Below are positions 45,501-57,055 of a DNA stretch of 64,000 nt, in pieces. The stretch is taken from the NCBI GenBank assembly GCA_027625915.1, contig JANTQA010000032.1, forward strand, positions 5,146,001 to 5,210,000, in the 5' to 3' direction. The first letter of the stretch is position 1. Every line of letters starts with the position of its first letter. This stretch comes from Anaeramoeba flamelloides. Its lineage: Eukaryota; Metamonada; Anaeramoebidae. The position numbers and the translations under genes were made by a program. The notes beneath the pieces are model-generated. The model saw only the letters and a list, made by a program, of their open reading frames with translations. It did not search any database and was not told the origin of the DNA.

Positions 45501-48173
45501 TGTTGAATTCATTTATTTTTTCCTTATATATTAAATTATGAAATTATTATAGTGGTAACTATTTTTCCAATTATTTTAATCATTTTTTATAATTTTGAAC
45601 ATCTTAAAAAAATAACAAAATCTTTTCTATTTACAATTGTAATTTAATTTAATAGCAAATGAATACATGAATAGACTTCTATCATGGGTTGACGAACTAA
45701 CAGAAGATCCAAGTAAAATTATTTTTCTAAAAAATACTTTATAAAGCTTATTTTTGCTATTTATATTTTTAAAGCATATTATTTTTAATTATAATTTTTT
45801 AGAAAAAAAAATTACAGTTGAGTAGCATAAATAATAAACAACTGTCTTATTTTTTCTGAGATTCTCGAATATATATATATATATATATATATATACACCA
45901 TATTAAATCTCGAAATATAAAAATTAATTTTTTTGTTTCTGAAATATAAAAACTAAGAAAATTGAAAATAATCCATTACACAAAAAGAAGGAAAACAAGT
46001 ATTTTAATAAAATATTATAAAGAGAGATCTAAAGTTAGACCATCTTTAAAACAGTTTACTGGTGATCAGAGGCACATGAGTTGTTATAAAATTGGTTTTT
46101 ATTCCAAGTTTTGGTATATTTTATGAAAAAAAGAATTCAAAAAATAGGAAAATTTTAATCATTCATGATTAAAATCACAATTTTATTAAATAAAACTTTA
46201 AGGGAATAGTAAACTTAAAAAAAAATATTCCAAGTAAATTTAATATTAAATCTAATTAATTTTGCCACAACTTGAAATTGAAAAATAAAATTAAAAGATA
46301 ATTTTTATAAGACTAACCTTTCTATAAAAGCAATTTGCAAAAAATGAATTATTGTTTTGCAAGTTTGATCCATTTTTCCCATTTTCAAAAAGTTAAAAAT
46401 TTAGCATATTTTATAATTTTTCTCAAAAAAAAATTATTTCCTTTAAAAGAAGAAAGTAATCTATTTGTTTGTCTAAACTTTGTTTCAGTCAAAGGGGTAT
46501 CCAAAAAAAAACATTTTTTTCAAATATCAATTATTTTATATAATTGACCTTTGAAGAACAAATAAGAAATAAGTAGAATAATACACATTAAAGAATTGTT
46601 GATAACCATCTGAAAGAAAAATAATTAATCAATAAATTTTCTTAAAAATTGAAAAACTCAAATTCTTATCTACTTATTGAGAAAAAATAACAATGTTCGT
46701 TTTGACCTTCTACTGGTATTTGAATAATAAATAGGAAACAATTTTCACTTCATTTTCATACTTTTCTTTTAGAAATCAAGTTCTCAAACAAAGCATGTTG
46801 AGATTTGTGGTCTTTATTTGAAAAAAGGAAACGAAAATGAAGTGAAAATTTTTCACATTTATTAATCAAATATCAGGATCTAAAATTCAATAAAATTCCA
46901 ATAGAAATCAATATGATTTCTTAACAATCATTTTCACAGTTTCAATAACATTAGAATAACACATTTTTACCGGGTGACTATATGATCTTGCAATAAAAAT
47001 TTGGAAAACAATAAAGTTTTAAAAAAAGAAAGTACAAAAAATAAAAATGTGCAATAATATTAAAAAATGAATTATAATTTTCAAATTTCCAAAATAAATT
47101 TTTTCTTCTAATATCCATACAAACCACTTAAACACATGTATTTAGTCCATTGCAATTCGGACCCTTTGACTTGAAAATAGTTTAGTTGAAAGCAAAAAAT
47201 CCTGGATTTTTTTTTTTTTAAATGTACTCCAAATAAATGAAATGGTATGTAATGTTTTATTTATTTATTTATAGAAAGGAGTAATTAAAGAAAAATCATC
47301 AAATAAAAAAAAGAGAAGAAGAAGAATAATTAAAATATATATAAAAAATAAATTTATCATTTTCATGACCAATTAGAAACTAACCGCCCTCGTTAGGTTT
47401 TCCAGGATTTGAAAGAATTGAGTAAAATTCTTGATTTTACTAAATTATTACTAATTCTGGAAAACCGCCGTTAGCTTTTTTTTAATTTGAGAAATAAAAA
47501 GAAAATTTCTTAAATTAAAAAAAGCTAGGCACTTGACGACACTTCTCCTGGATACACAGGAGGAGCAAAAACCCGATAGAAAGATTATCAATTATAGATA
47601 AAAATTCCTCAATCCGTGATTAATAATTAAATGGTATGTAATGTGAGAGACCTTTGATAGTTTAATGATAATATTTTGTTAGTCAATTCAAAAAATCAAT
47701 TTTTTTTTTCAAAATCTCAAATACTGTTTGAAGTGCTTTAAAAATTTTTCAAACATGATATTTTTTTTATTTATTTTTCTATCAACCGTATTTTTTTTTC
47801 TTATTTTATAATTTTATCATTATTAATGAATTTTATTATGTATTATATTTACTATTATTATAATTATCAAAAAGAAATATTTCCACCAATGGAAAATGAT
47901 CCCTTTCCAAAGCATTTTAAAAAATATGTATCTGTCATCTTTAAACGCTTGTTTCGTGTTTATGCACATATATTCACTTGTCATTTTAGAGACATACAAG
48001 ACATGGGAACAGAGCCACATTTTAATAGCTGTTATAAACATTTTTTACTTTTTGTTTTGCATTTCAAATTATTAAAAAAGTCTGATTTGGAACCTTTGAA
48101 AGTTTTGAATGAAAAACTCTTAAAAAATTCAAAAACGGAAAGTAAAAAGAAAAAAAAGAAAAAAAAAAATTAA
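42575..48173 (+). CDS. MOB1: MOB kinase activator, about 238 aa, five or six exons
   Basis: Exons are 42575-42609, 42762-42988, about 43107-43177, 45656-45712 and 47875-48173. The product starts MSHSGLKKRRFFQPRTFKKV. Family landmarks are ANDW-type NINDWLAMNTIEFQN, GPRYEYYWQEGKK, DPFPKHF and KRLFRVYAHIFTCHF. The zinc ligands are present: C-x4-C in ERCTSESC and H-x4-H in YAHIFTCH. MOB proteins bind and activate NDR/LATS kinases, in the Hippo and mitotic-exit pathways. The junction between exons 3 and 4 is out of phase if they are joined directly. A 29-nt candidate exon at 43399-43427 has GT-AG borders and restores the phase, but its 9-10 residues (around FYESAVSKS) are not typical of the family. 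The C-terminus has a Lys run before the stop. Introns 3 and 4 exceed 2 kb and hold repeats. Confidence 0.9.
43704..43828. mobile_element. Inverted-repeat element with one arm tandemly repeated
   Basis: The left end is TACTGGTATTTGAATAATAA. The right end consists of four 14-base units, TTCAAATACCAGTA with single changes, at 43772-43827. Each unit is the reverse complement of the left tip. It lies in MOB intron 3. Related copies are at 46711-46882 and 29068-29110. Confidence 0.6.
44050..44115 (+). mobile_element. Family T2 left-end fragment
   Basis: TTTAAGGAGTTATCGTCTAC and ACCGAGAAGTCTAAAATTAA match the left end of the 16-kb element (ACCAAGGAGAAGTCTAAGAT). It lies in MOB intron 3. Confidence 0.45.
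44472..44676. mobile_element. 205-bp MITE with 75-base arms, in MOB intron 3
   Basis: The left arm contains AATAAAGCCCTGAAAATAGA and ATTGTGATTTGTTGACTATT. The right arm contains their reverse complements with only a few changes (AATAGTCAACAAATCACAAT, TTTTCAGGGCTTTATT). The arms are about 90% or more identical, which suggests a fairly recent insertion. The loop is about 55 bases. Confidence 0.7.
46199..46560 (-). mobile_element. Family T1 end fragment, in MOB intron 4
   Basis: It starts TTAAGGGAATAGTAAAC and continues as the 30.35-kb copy does, with AAATTTAATA, CTTGAAATTGAAAAAT and AATGAATTATTGTTTTGCAA. The rest of the element is missing or diverged. Confidence 0.5.
46711..46882. mobile_element. 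172-bp MITE, ACTGGTATTTGAA family, in MOB intron 4
   Basis: The left arm starts TACTGGTATTTGAATAATAA and continues TTTTCACTTCATTTTC. The right arm contains GAAAATGAAGTGAAAATTTT and ends AAATATCAGGATCTA. Arms are about 50 bases and imperfect. Confidence 0.55.
47275..47640 (-). repeat. Dispersed repeat B, copy 2, with nested foldback element
   Basis: On the minus strand it matches 31795-32020: ATTTTTATCTATAATTGATA, GGGTTTTTGCTCCTCCTGTG and CATGAAAATGATAAATTTAT. Compared with that copy, about 155 bases (47389-47545) are inserted. They have the foldback family's GTTAGGTTTTCC and CTAGGCACTTGACGACACT. It lies in MOB intron 4. Confidence 0.5.
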
Positions 48174-48320
48174 TCATTTAACAATATTAGTGTTATATTT
48201 AATTTTTATACCTTAATATATGATTTTCAATTAAATTTCATTTTACTGTTCTTTGATAGATTTTATTCCAGCAATAAATATATATATACATAATTCCATT
48301 TCACTCGTTTTGTGATTTTT

Positions 48321-48352
<32 letters not shown>

Positions 48353-48409
48353 CTATTTATATGTGTTTAATGATGAAAAATAATACAAGCAATTTAACCC
48401 AAATTGGTG

Positions 48410-48607
48410 GGTTTTAATCGTACTCTGAGAGTGCAAAAAAGATGTGGTGTATATGAGATGTAGGGGGTATGTAGTTACTAAGATTGTCTTTTAACTTTTC
48501 TCAACATTCATTTTTATTAAAAATAAAATCAAATGTTGGTAACTACAGTTTGTCTACATCTAAGAGAGTTCACATCTGTTTGCCCTATGAGAGTCCAATT
48601 AGCAATA
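48410..48607. mobile_element. MITE with imperfect 64-base arms
   Basis: The left arm reads TAATCGTACTCTGAGAGTGC and goes on to AGATGTAGG and GTAGTTAC. The right arm on the other strand reads TAATTGGACTCTCATAGGGC and then AGATGTAG and GTAGTTAC. The loop is about 60 bases. It lies just downstream of the MOB gene, after a T tract of about 33-35 bases. The remainder up to 49270 shows no gene. Confidence 0.5.
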
Positions 48608-49269
48608 CATGGTTTGGATTGGATTGATTTTATTACTGTTCCTCCTATAGGAGCTATACATGACAAATCATAAAATATATAAAGATAATTTACAAATGAT
48701 ACAATAGTTAATTTGTGGTAATCATTGTCTGTTGCCCTATAAAAGTTATCAGGTCGGTTAGCATTTTGTAATTCGAGTATATTATTTTGATTTATATTTT
48801 TATATGGTGTGGTGGGTGAGTATATCCTTCAATGTTTGGGTGTGTACGTAAATTTAAAATTGAATTATCACAATTGTTTCTTTTAACAACAAATTAATAT
48901 TTTAATAAAAGGAGTTGTTTGTGGATCATAGTGTATAAAATCCATTCAATAATTTGACAAGCATTCAAAATTATTCAAGAATTTAAAGAGAAACAATAAA
49001 ATAAAAAAAAAATTATTCAATGCTTTTGATATAGAATATTTTTTCCTAGTAATTATGGAAATATATCCAATTTTGAAGTTAACAATAAAATAACTATTGT
49101 TTTGGAAATTTTTGAGTAATGGAATTGATAATATTAAAAAAAAATAATCAATTTTTGAATTTATCTTGAGCTGTTTGGAAATTCATTCCAGTTTTTGATC
49201 TAAAATTTTTTTTAATACAAAATCCCCAAAATGATAATAATTTGACTTCCTTCCAAAATAACCTTCTTT

Positions 49270-50524
49270 TACGGGGCTATTAAACCTTGTTTAATTGTTT
49301 CCCCAAAGATAATAGGGTAATTATTTTCACAATGAGGGGATTAAACTTGATAAACAAACCCATTTATCAATTTAAAGAAAGAAGTTATCATTTTTAAAAA
49401 GAGTTCATTTTTCCAAATAATTTTTCAGTAAAAAGATCTTGATCTTTTTGAGTTTGTATTTTTATTTCAATAAACTTTAATAGAAAAATTTACAAACCAT
49501 TTTTAATTTTAGGAAATCTCATTTTTACGAATTTCAGAGAGTTTCTAGACAAATAACATTTCAAATTTTAATCTTATTTTAAAAATACAATAAAAATAAA
49601 TGAAATATCTTAAATAATAAATCCATTGAAGATCGAGAAACAGTTGTACTTTTTTTTTTTATTTGCAAATAAGTATGAAATTTCTTGAAATTTCAAGAAT
49701 TAGGTAATATTCTTTTTTCAAATATTTAGAATATAAAAAAGGAACTATTAGTATTAAAAAAAGTTATTTGATAATATCTATTATTATTTTTTTTTTAGAA
49801 TTATTAATTTAAATTCATTTTATTTGTTTGAAAATCTTTAAAAAATTGAGAAATAATTGTAATTCTATTCATACATTTAAACTTTGGGTTGTAAATAATT
49901 GAAATAAAAATTTTAAGATTCGGTTATTAATTATTTATTATAAATAATCAAATTAAAAAGTATTTCTCTAGATTAAAAGTTGAAATTTCCAGGTTTTAAA
50001 AAAATATTTTGGAAGACTACTTAAAATTTAATGATTTGGTTGTTTTTCTCTGATTTTTTGGTTCAAAAAAATGAAAAAATTGATTTGAACTCTTCTCTGA
50101 ATCAAAAAATTAATTAGATTTTTTGCTAGTTTCAAAATAATTATTGTAATTTTTTTGAAATTAAATCTATTTTTTATACTGCGCTGGCTTGAAAATTTAG
50201 TCGTTTCATTTCTTAAAGTGTATTTTTGAAAACTTCATTTACAGGTAATAAGATTTCTGACATCTTCTTTCAAAAAAAATAAGTTTTTATAGAACAATTT
50301 GAAAATATGTTGGATTTTGAACATTTCAAAAAATAGAAAAAATGGATCAAACTTCTAATAATAAGTATTAATTCATTGAGTGAAAATAGTATTTGAAAGA
50401 AGGTTTCCTCTTTTGTAGAACTTAAATTTTTACTTCATTTTCCATTTAAAGATGTGGTAAAATTTGTTTTGAATTTGCTATTAAATTTATTCAAAGATTT
50501 TTTTCTCTTTTACAAGTCCCTTAA
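49270..50524 (+). mobile_element. 1.25-kb family T1 copy
   Basis: It parallels 27290-28508 over its whole length: CCCCAAAGATAATAGGGTAA, AAATACAATAAAAATAAATG, ATTGAGAAATAATTGTAATT and GTAATAAGATTTCTGACATC. It ends CAAGTCCCTTAA at 50524. The left tip (GGGGCTATTAAAC) has drifted. Confidence 0.6.
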
Positions 50525-51292
50525 ATCATTTTTGTTAAAATGAATTTCAAGGAAAGTCCTGAAAAACTCAAAAAAACCAAATATTTCTGGTAAAAATGAT
50601 AAATTACAAAAAATTTTTCATAAATTCTTTATTTAATCATTTCTGTAAAACATCAATGAGTTGGCATACAAAACTGTTATAAACTTAGAACAAAGGTTGA
50701 GTCGTTAGTTTGTTGTTGGATTTGAACAAGAAGAAGAAAAATTGAACCTGTTTTCATTTTAAACACAGATTTTTATTAGCTCAAAACTGGTATTGTGGTT
50801 CACAGTAACCGCCAAAGTTAATTTTTCAACTCGACAATTGTATCAAGACACACCGAAATTACTTGCCTGACTCACTGTTTTTTTCTTTAATTGTGTCAAA
50901 GAGAAAGTAAGAGAGTTGGAATGCTTAAAATTTTTACTTTTTTCTTCTCGTTTTATTGAAACTAAATCAAAGACAAAACCAAAGTTTAACAGGTGTTGTT
51001 TTTTTGAAAAAGAAAACAGTAAAAAATCTCCACAACAAAAAATGAAAAAAAAAAAATAAAAAAAACAAAGAAAAAAAAAAAAGATGAATAAAAAAAATAT
51101 TATCTTTTGGAAAACCTTGTTTCCTTTACTGTTCTCTCATTAAAGTAAAGAAACAAAAAATAATTATTTTATCATTTTTTTCTTCTTTTTCTTCCTTTTA
51201 CTTTTCTTTTCAACAATTTTTTAAAAAAACAAATTTTCTCACATTAACAAAACTTTTAAAACAAATCTCTTCAGAATTTATTTAAAACAAAA

Positions 51293-52849
51293 ATGTTAGC
51301 CTCAGTTTATACATGGATTAAAGAAAACAACTTTCTAATGGAAACATTTAAGGATTTTGTTACCGACATCAAGATCGATGCCCAAAAGGCACCACGTAAC
51401 GGTGGCTCTGTTGAGGAAACAATCATGCACATCCAAAAATTAGATCTTTTCGGCGCCATCCGTAGCTTCTCGACTGCCGTGGGCTTCAATGCTGATCGAG
51501 CCGAAGACGTGATTCAAATCTTGGAGGAAGACATGGCCATTATTGATCGAATCATCCTAATAATTTTGCAAGAGCTCACAAAGCACTTGAATTATGTCTT
51601 GCTCAATGGTAACGAAATGATTAGGCTTGTCAATTCGAAACGATACATCGATCCAATCAAGCACCTCTTGGGATCATTAAAGATCGATTATGACGCATTA
51701 TACGAATGCTTGCTGGCCTTCGAAAACCAACAGATTGGGCAAGCTATGGAGATGTTAGTCGCTGTTTTCCAATTTGCGCCATGGCTGGAAAAATTTGAAA
51801 ACCTCCAAAGCATTGAACAGAACTTCCAAAGGCAACAATTTGAACCAATCATGGAAAAGCTCACCAAACTGTTCCCCATCGACAAAAGTGATTTGGAAAA
51901 GCTCTTCGAAGACTTTGGCAAAATAATGCAAATTATCGAGGAAGAACAGGTGCCAAACAAATTGGAAGAATTCCTCGTCCCAATGATCCCTGAAAAGCAT
52001 ATTGTCGAAGAGGGCGTGATGAAACTATTTGAAAAAGTCAAGCCAACTGTCAATGGGCAATTGTGGAGATTCCTGGGTGTCAAGCAACTTGAATTCTCCA
52101 ACTTTGACTCTGCAAGGGACTCCCTAGAAAAGGCCAAATCCTTATTGCCACAGGACTCAGACATTTGCAACCTCTTGGGGCTTTCTCATCTCCATAAGAA
52201 TGACTTAGATAAGGCAATGGAAAACTTCGAGAAGGCGATCGAATTGAACGACAGTGTTGCAGAATACTACAACCACAGGGGCCTAATTCTTGCCCTGAAA
52301 GGTGACGAAGACGGATCCAAAACAAATTACGAAAAGGCACTCTCCCTCGAATCAACTAATTCCAAACTCTACCTTATGAGACTCCGACCATTAATGTGGA
52401 ACAAAAAACCCGAAAAGGCTCTCGAACTTTTGGAAAAGGCAGTCGAAATTGGCCCCAAGATTTGGGTTAATTGGATGCTGAAGGGTACCTGCTTGACGCT
52501 TATGGAACAAAACAAAAAGGCCATCCAAGATTTCGAAAAGGCCATGGAATTTACACCACTTGAAAATAGTTACCAATCTCCTATCTATTTCCTCGTAAAT
52601 GGTCAAATGTCCTATGCTAAGGGGTTATATAAAAAGGCCATCTGGGAATATTCTCAATTCCTTACCAAGCAAATTTCCATCGGATCAACTCGCTATATGG
52701 GTTTAGCTTATTTATTTAGAGCCTTGTCTTATGAAAAAACTGAAAACATCAAATTGGCCAGAAAAGATTTTAAAGAGTCAATGAAATTTAGACCAGAAAG
52801 TCTTTTAGTTAAAGAGGCTTTGGAAAGAGTTGGCGAAGAAGAAAAATAA
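51293..52849 (+). CDS. TPR-repeat protein, 518 aa, intronless
   Basis: There is one uninterrupted frame from ATG 51293. Residues 1-255 are helical and unrecognised, starting MLASVYTWIKENNFLMETFK and including a Lys/Glu-rich region around PIDKSDLEKLFEDFGKIMQ. Residues about 258-510 form six or so tetratricopeptide repeats, for example LGLSHLHKNDLDKAMENFEK, GLILALKGDEDGSKTNYEK and AIQDFEKAMEFTP, with the usual W/LG-Y-A-P spacing. TPR solenoids bind partner proteins; no catalytic motif is seen. No signal peptide or membrane segment is present, so a cytosolic location is inferred. Codons such as ATC, GGC and AAG are far commoner here than in neighbouring genes and the gene has no intron, which suggests high expression or a different origin. 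Upstream 50525-51292 holds only AT-rich DNA. Confidence 0.9.
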   Translation: MLASVYTWIKENNFLMETFKDFVTDIKIDAQKAPRNGGSVEETIMHIQKLDLFGAIRSFSTAVGFNADRAEDVIQILEEDMAIIDRIILIILQELTKHLNYVLLNGNEMIRLVNSKRYIDPIKHLLGSLKIDYDALYECLLAFENQQIGQAMEMLVAVFQFAPWLEKFENLQSIEQNFQRQQFEPIMEKLTKLFPIDKSDLEKLFEDFGKIMQIIEEEQVPNKLEEFLVPMIPEKHIVEEGVMKLFEKVKPTVNGQLWRFLGVKQLEFSNFDSARDSLEKAKSLLPQDSDICNLLGLSHLHKNDLDKAMENFEKAIELNDSVAEYYNHRGLILALKGDEDGSKTNYEKALSLESTNSKLYLMRLRPLMWNKKPEKALELLEKAVEIGPKIWVNWMLKGTCLTLMEQNKKAIQDFEKAMEFTPLENSYQSPIYFLVNGQMSYAKGLYKKAIWEYSQFLTKQISIGSTRYMGLAYLFRALSYEKTENIKLARKDFKESMKFRPESLLVKEALERVGEEEK

Positions 52850-53409
52850 TTTTTTTTATTTTTTGAATTTTTTTTTTTTTTTATTATTAACTATTCGTGT
52901 CTTTTTAGAGAAAACCTAACATTTCTTTTTTAAATATTTTTTAATCGATTTGTCTTTTTAAAAAAAAATATTTTTGATCTTTTTTAAAAATTTGATACTT
53001 TTATAAATCAACACAACACATAATTTTTCTTTTTTTTATTTTTAATCTTGTTTTGGTAATTTTTTTTTTTTTTTTTATTATTAATATTTTTAATCAGAAT
53101 ATTATGATCATGTTTTTATTTAAATGTAGTTACAATTATTTATGAGAATACAGTTGAAAAATAAAGCAACAGCTGATGATGCAGTCTTGTTACATTTCGA
53201 AAGCAGTATTTCAGCTTTTTTATGGACTTTTTTTATTATATGTTTTGTAAGAACTAAAATCCAATGTTGTACATCAAAAAAATGATTATGAAGATTGTCT
53301 ATTGTAAGAAAAATCAAATTAATTACAAATTTTCGGTATTTTTTGTTTTTTTTTTTCAATAATTCAAAAAATTTTTATTTTGGATAGTCCTTTTCATAAA
53401 GGTGATGAC

Positions 53410-53700
53410 CTTTTTTTAATGATTTTGTTAGAAATAAAACCTTTTTAAAGTTTTGTGTTTTTATAAAGTGATGATTTTTTTTTTAAATAAAGTACTTATC
53501 TTCACACTCCAACCTCTAGACCACACGTATAGGTTGATCCCCCACCTTTATAAAATAGAAAATTTTCAAAAAGTTAATTCATAGTTTTTTTCCAACGGCA
53601 CCCTCTACATCAGATTTTAAGGTGGAAGTATCCACTTTATTGAGATAGTAAAATTTCAAAAAGTATTAATTCTGAAAAAGTCTCGAATTGTTTATAATAG
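53410..53700. repeat. Dispersed repeat related to the 11.7-kb MITE
   Basis: It shares AATGATTTTGTTAGAAATAA, CTTCACACTCCAACCTCTAG and CCACTTTATTGAGATAG-type blocks with 11760-12010. The ends are not resolved. Between the TPR gene and this repeat, 53120-53359 reads protein-like on the minus strand (NLHNHFFDVQHWILVLTKHI) but lacks an ATG start, and no family is recognised. Confidence 0.4.
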
Positions 53701-54834
53701 AAATCTCTCTACAAAAGTTTTGATTTTATAAAAAATCCTTAAGAACAAGTTTTCACCCATTTTAAATTGAAAACTTGATAATAGATTTAAAAATATAATA
53801 ACCCTTTTATACCAACTGGATAAAAAAACTTTCAAATTTTTGATTATTTTAAGGTAAAATTTGAGAAGCTTATTTTTTTACCTATTATGTCGAATATCAT
53901 CTGAAAGGAATAACCGTGAAACGAAAATCTTTCTTGGGGCGATAAAAATATAAGAAATATTAATTTTAATTCTCTTTTGAAACAATCGAAAACTTTAGGG
54001 AATTTAAAAAAGACAATTTTACCCACCTTAACAAAAATTTGTAGGGAAAAAATTTTAATTTGGAATTTTATTATTTTTCTACTGATAGAAAAGTAAAAAA
54101 TATAGTATTGAAAAAATACATTAAATGTAAATAATATCTTATTAGATTTTTAATCATTAATATTAGGAAAATTGTTGTGTAATTGATGAATAATTTCTTG
54201 TATTTAAAAATTAAACCTGACTAAATTTCTGAACAAAAATTTTCAAATTAACACAAATATGGGGAATCCAAAGCATACCCCAAGAGAGTTATGTTTTCAA
54301 TTCATAACATTGTAATTTCTGTGAAAAAACCACTGAAAGGTATCCATAACCACCGTTATAATTTAAAAACTTGTGATTTATTTGAAAAAAAAAAAAAAAA
54401 AAGGGGAATTTTCACAATTTCCACTTCATTGACACTTTCTGAGATTGATTTAAATTTAATTTTACATATCCCATTATTACTATTTCAAATATTAACTTTG
54501 ATTAAAAAAAAATTGACTCGATTTATGATTTTATTAGAACCCGGTTTGTGGATTTGTACCATATTTTTTTTCGAAAGAATATTTTCAAATTTTTGGATCG
54601 TCTTCATTTTTTCTAATTTTTTCAATTTTTGTTTTGTCTTTTCAATTTTGTTTTTTTTTTCTTTTTTTTTTCTTTCTTTTTGAAAAAATTTTCTTTCGAT
54701 TTCCTTTCTTCTTTCAAATTTTTGTTTTTATTTATCTTTATCTTTTAAAAATTTTCTTTTTCTTTCTTAAATTTTTTCTTTATTTGATTTTTTTTTTTTT
54801 TTTTTGATACATTTTTATTTGCAAAGAATTATGT

Positions 54835-55150
54835 AAAAAAAAAAAATCATCTTTAAAAAAGCAAATAATCAATATGAAACTTGTTACTAAATAGTGTCTT
54901 TGAAAATAAATTTAATTATTAGTAAAAAAACTTCTTGTTAAAAAATTTTCAATGAAAGTTCATTAATAAAAAATCCCAAATACTCTTTTCAAAAATTATG
55001 ACTCGGGTGTATTTAGTTTTTGTTTTTGTGTTTTTTAATTTTTAATATATCAGGCTTTTATATATTTAGAATGATTTAGAAGTGAATTACAAATCAGATT
55101 AAGTTATTAATTGTTCTTGAATACTAATGTATTTTGTTTTGTTTTCAATT
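54835..55150. repeat. Dispersed repeat family R, copy 4
   Basis: It has AAAAAGCAAATAATCAATAT, CAATGAAAGTTCATTAATAA, TTAATATATCAGGCTTTTAT and ACAAATCAGATTAAGTTATT in family order. It is more diverged than the 63-kb copy. Confidence 0.5.
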
Positions 55151-55799
55151 TGGTATTCATAGTAAAATAAGTTCCAATTGTTTAAATGGGGTTTATAAAT
55201 ACAAAAATATTCGATAAAACCGTTCTAAATATTTTTATGGTTAATTTTGCAAGTTTGGAATCTTTTTAAATTTGAATTGGTACTGTAAAACCCCTTAAAG
55301 TTGTTTTTTTAACTATATTATCCTTCAAAAATATATTTCAAAAAAATATTGTTTTTGTTTGTGTTGATTTTAACTTAACAAATTATTTATTTTTTTATGT
55401 CATTTCTTCAGAATGAAAACCCTTTTTTAGAAGTAAATTCAAAATAATATAATTACTAAACACCTTCCAGGGTACGAGTATAGCCTTTAAAAAGAAAGGG
55501 ATATATAAAAAAAAAATCAAATCCTTTTTATAGAAGACCAACTTTTTTATGAAATAAGAAAAAAAAAAAAAAAATTCAGAAAAGTGAATTATCGAAAGAA
55601 TCCCTTTTAAATAGTATAATAACCGAAAAATATCAATTTATGTTTTAAAAAGGGTATTTTTATCAAGTTTTGTGATTGTTTTGAACAGGTGTAATTTAAT
55701 TAATCATCTTTTTAATAAGTATGCGAGTTATGATTGTAAAAATTTGATTCATAAATAATAGAAAATATTTTGCAACCACATAAATATTTTCCGAATATT

Positions 55800-57055
55800 A
55801 TAGGGTTAGTAAGTCTGATTTATTATTTCCTATTGGTAATAAGGTAATTATTCAGACTAGAATACGATTAAACACAAATATATAACCCCCTTTATCAATT
55901 GTAGAGAAATGTGTTGCCGTTTTTAAGATTTTTTCTTTTTCTTATTAAATTTCCATTCCAAAGATCTGATCCCGATTTGGCTTGGATTTCTGAATAGAAA
56001 CAATCAAAGAAAACTTTACAAAAATATTTTTATTTTGTAAGGAAAAATCCCAGTTTGAGTATTTCATGGCTGTTTAAAAGGATAAATAACCTTGTTAAAT
56101 TTAAAAAATATTTTTAAAAAATACAATAAAAATAAATCAAATATTGAACCCTTTCAAGATCTTAAAAAAAATGATCCTTTATTTAATTCACAAATAATTC
56201 TTCGATTACTTGAAAAATAAAACATTACACAATTTTCATATTCTAATATCAAAAGTAAAAACAACTATCTGTAATTCTTTTAATAATATATTGGCTATTA
56301 TCTATTATTTATTTTAATATTTGAATCATATATTTGAATTAATTTTATTTGTTTGAATATATTTAAAAAATGGAGAATTAATTGTAAAACCTAATGATAT
56401 ATTTAATCTTTCAATTACTACACACACTTTAAAATAAATAGAAGATTGTTATTGATTAAAATGAATCGAAACAATTAAATTAAAACATATTTCTTTATGG
56501 TTAATAGAAGTTATGTTTTGCAGATTGTAAAAGAGTATTTAGGGTTACTTTTTATTTTTAATGGGTTGTTTAATTTTTTTTTTTTTTTTTTTTTTTTGTA
56601 TTTTTATTGAAAATAAAAATAAATGATTATTTTGAAGAGTTCTTTGAATTAATAAAATATCTTTTTAAAAGTTAAAAATAATTATTGTATTTTTTTTTTG
56701 AAATTAAGTGGATTTTTTTATACTGGGTTATTCCAAAACCGAGTGATTTCATTTTATAATTTATTGAAGTATACTTTGTAAACATAGGATATGATTTCTT
56801 TCTTCCACAAAGCAATCAATTTTTTTTTTTTTTTAATGATTTGAAAAAATATATGAGATTTTGAAACGTTTCAAAAATGAGTAAAAAAAGTTGATTCTTG
56901 GAAAAATAATAATTCATTTCGGTAAATAGCCTTAAAAGTGAGTATGGTTTTGATTTGTAGTAATCATATTTTTACTTGGTTTTTCAATTTCGAGGGGTGG
57001 CAATTTTTTTTTTTTGCTCTAGAATTTAAAAGAAGATTTTTTTTTTGTTTATAAG
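55800..57055 (+). mobile_element. 1.25-kb family T1 copy, diverged
   Basis: Shared blocks include GGTAATAAGGTAATTATTCA, CAATAAAAATAAATCAAATA, AATTATTGTATTTTTTTTTT and AATAATTCATTTCGGTAAAT. The left end, AGGGTTAGTAAG, has lost TTAA and the right end is blurred. It appears the oldest of the three long copies. Confidence 0.5.

Noticed and set aside
47823-48041. 72-codon minus-strand frame
   Set aside because: Antisense to the last MOB exon.
51688-52355. Several minus-strand frames opposite the TPR gene
   Set aside because: Shadows of a long, GC-richer coding frame.
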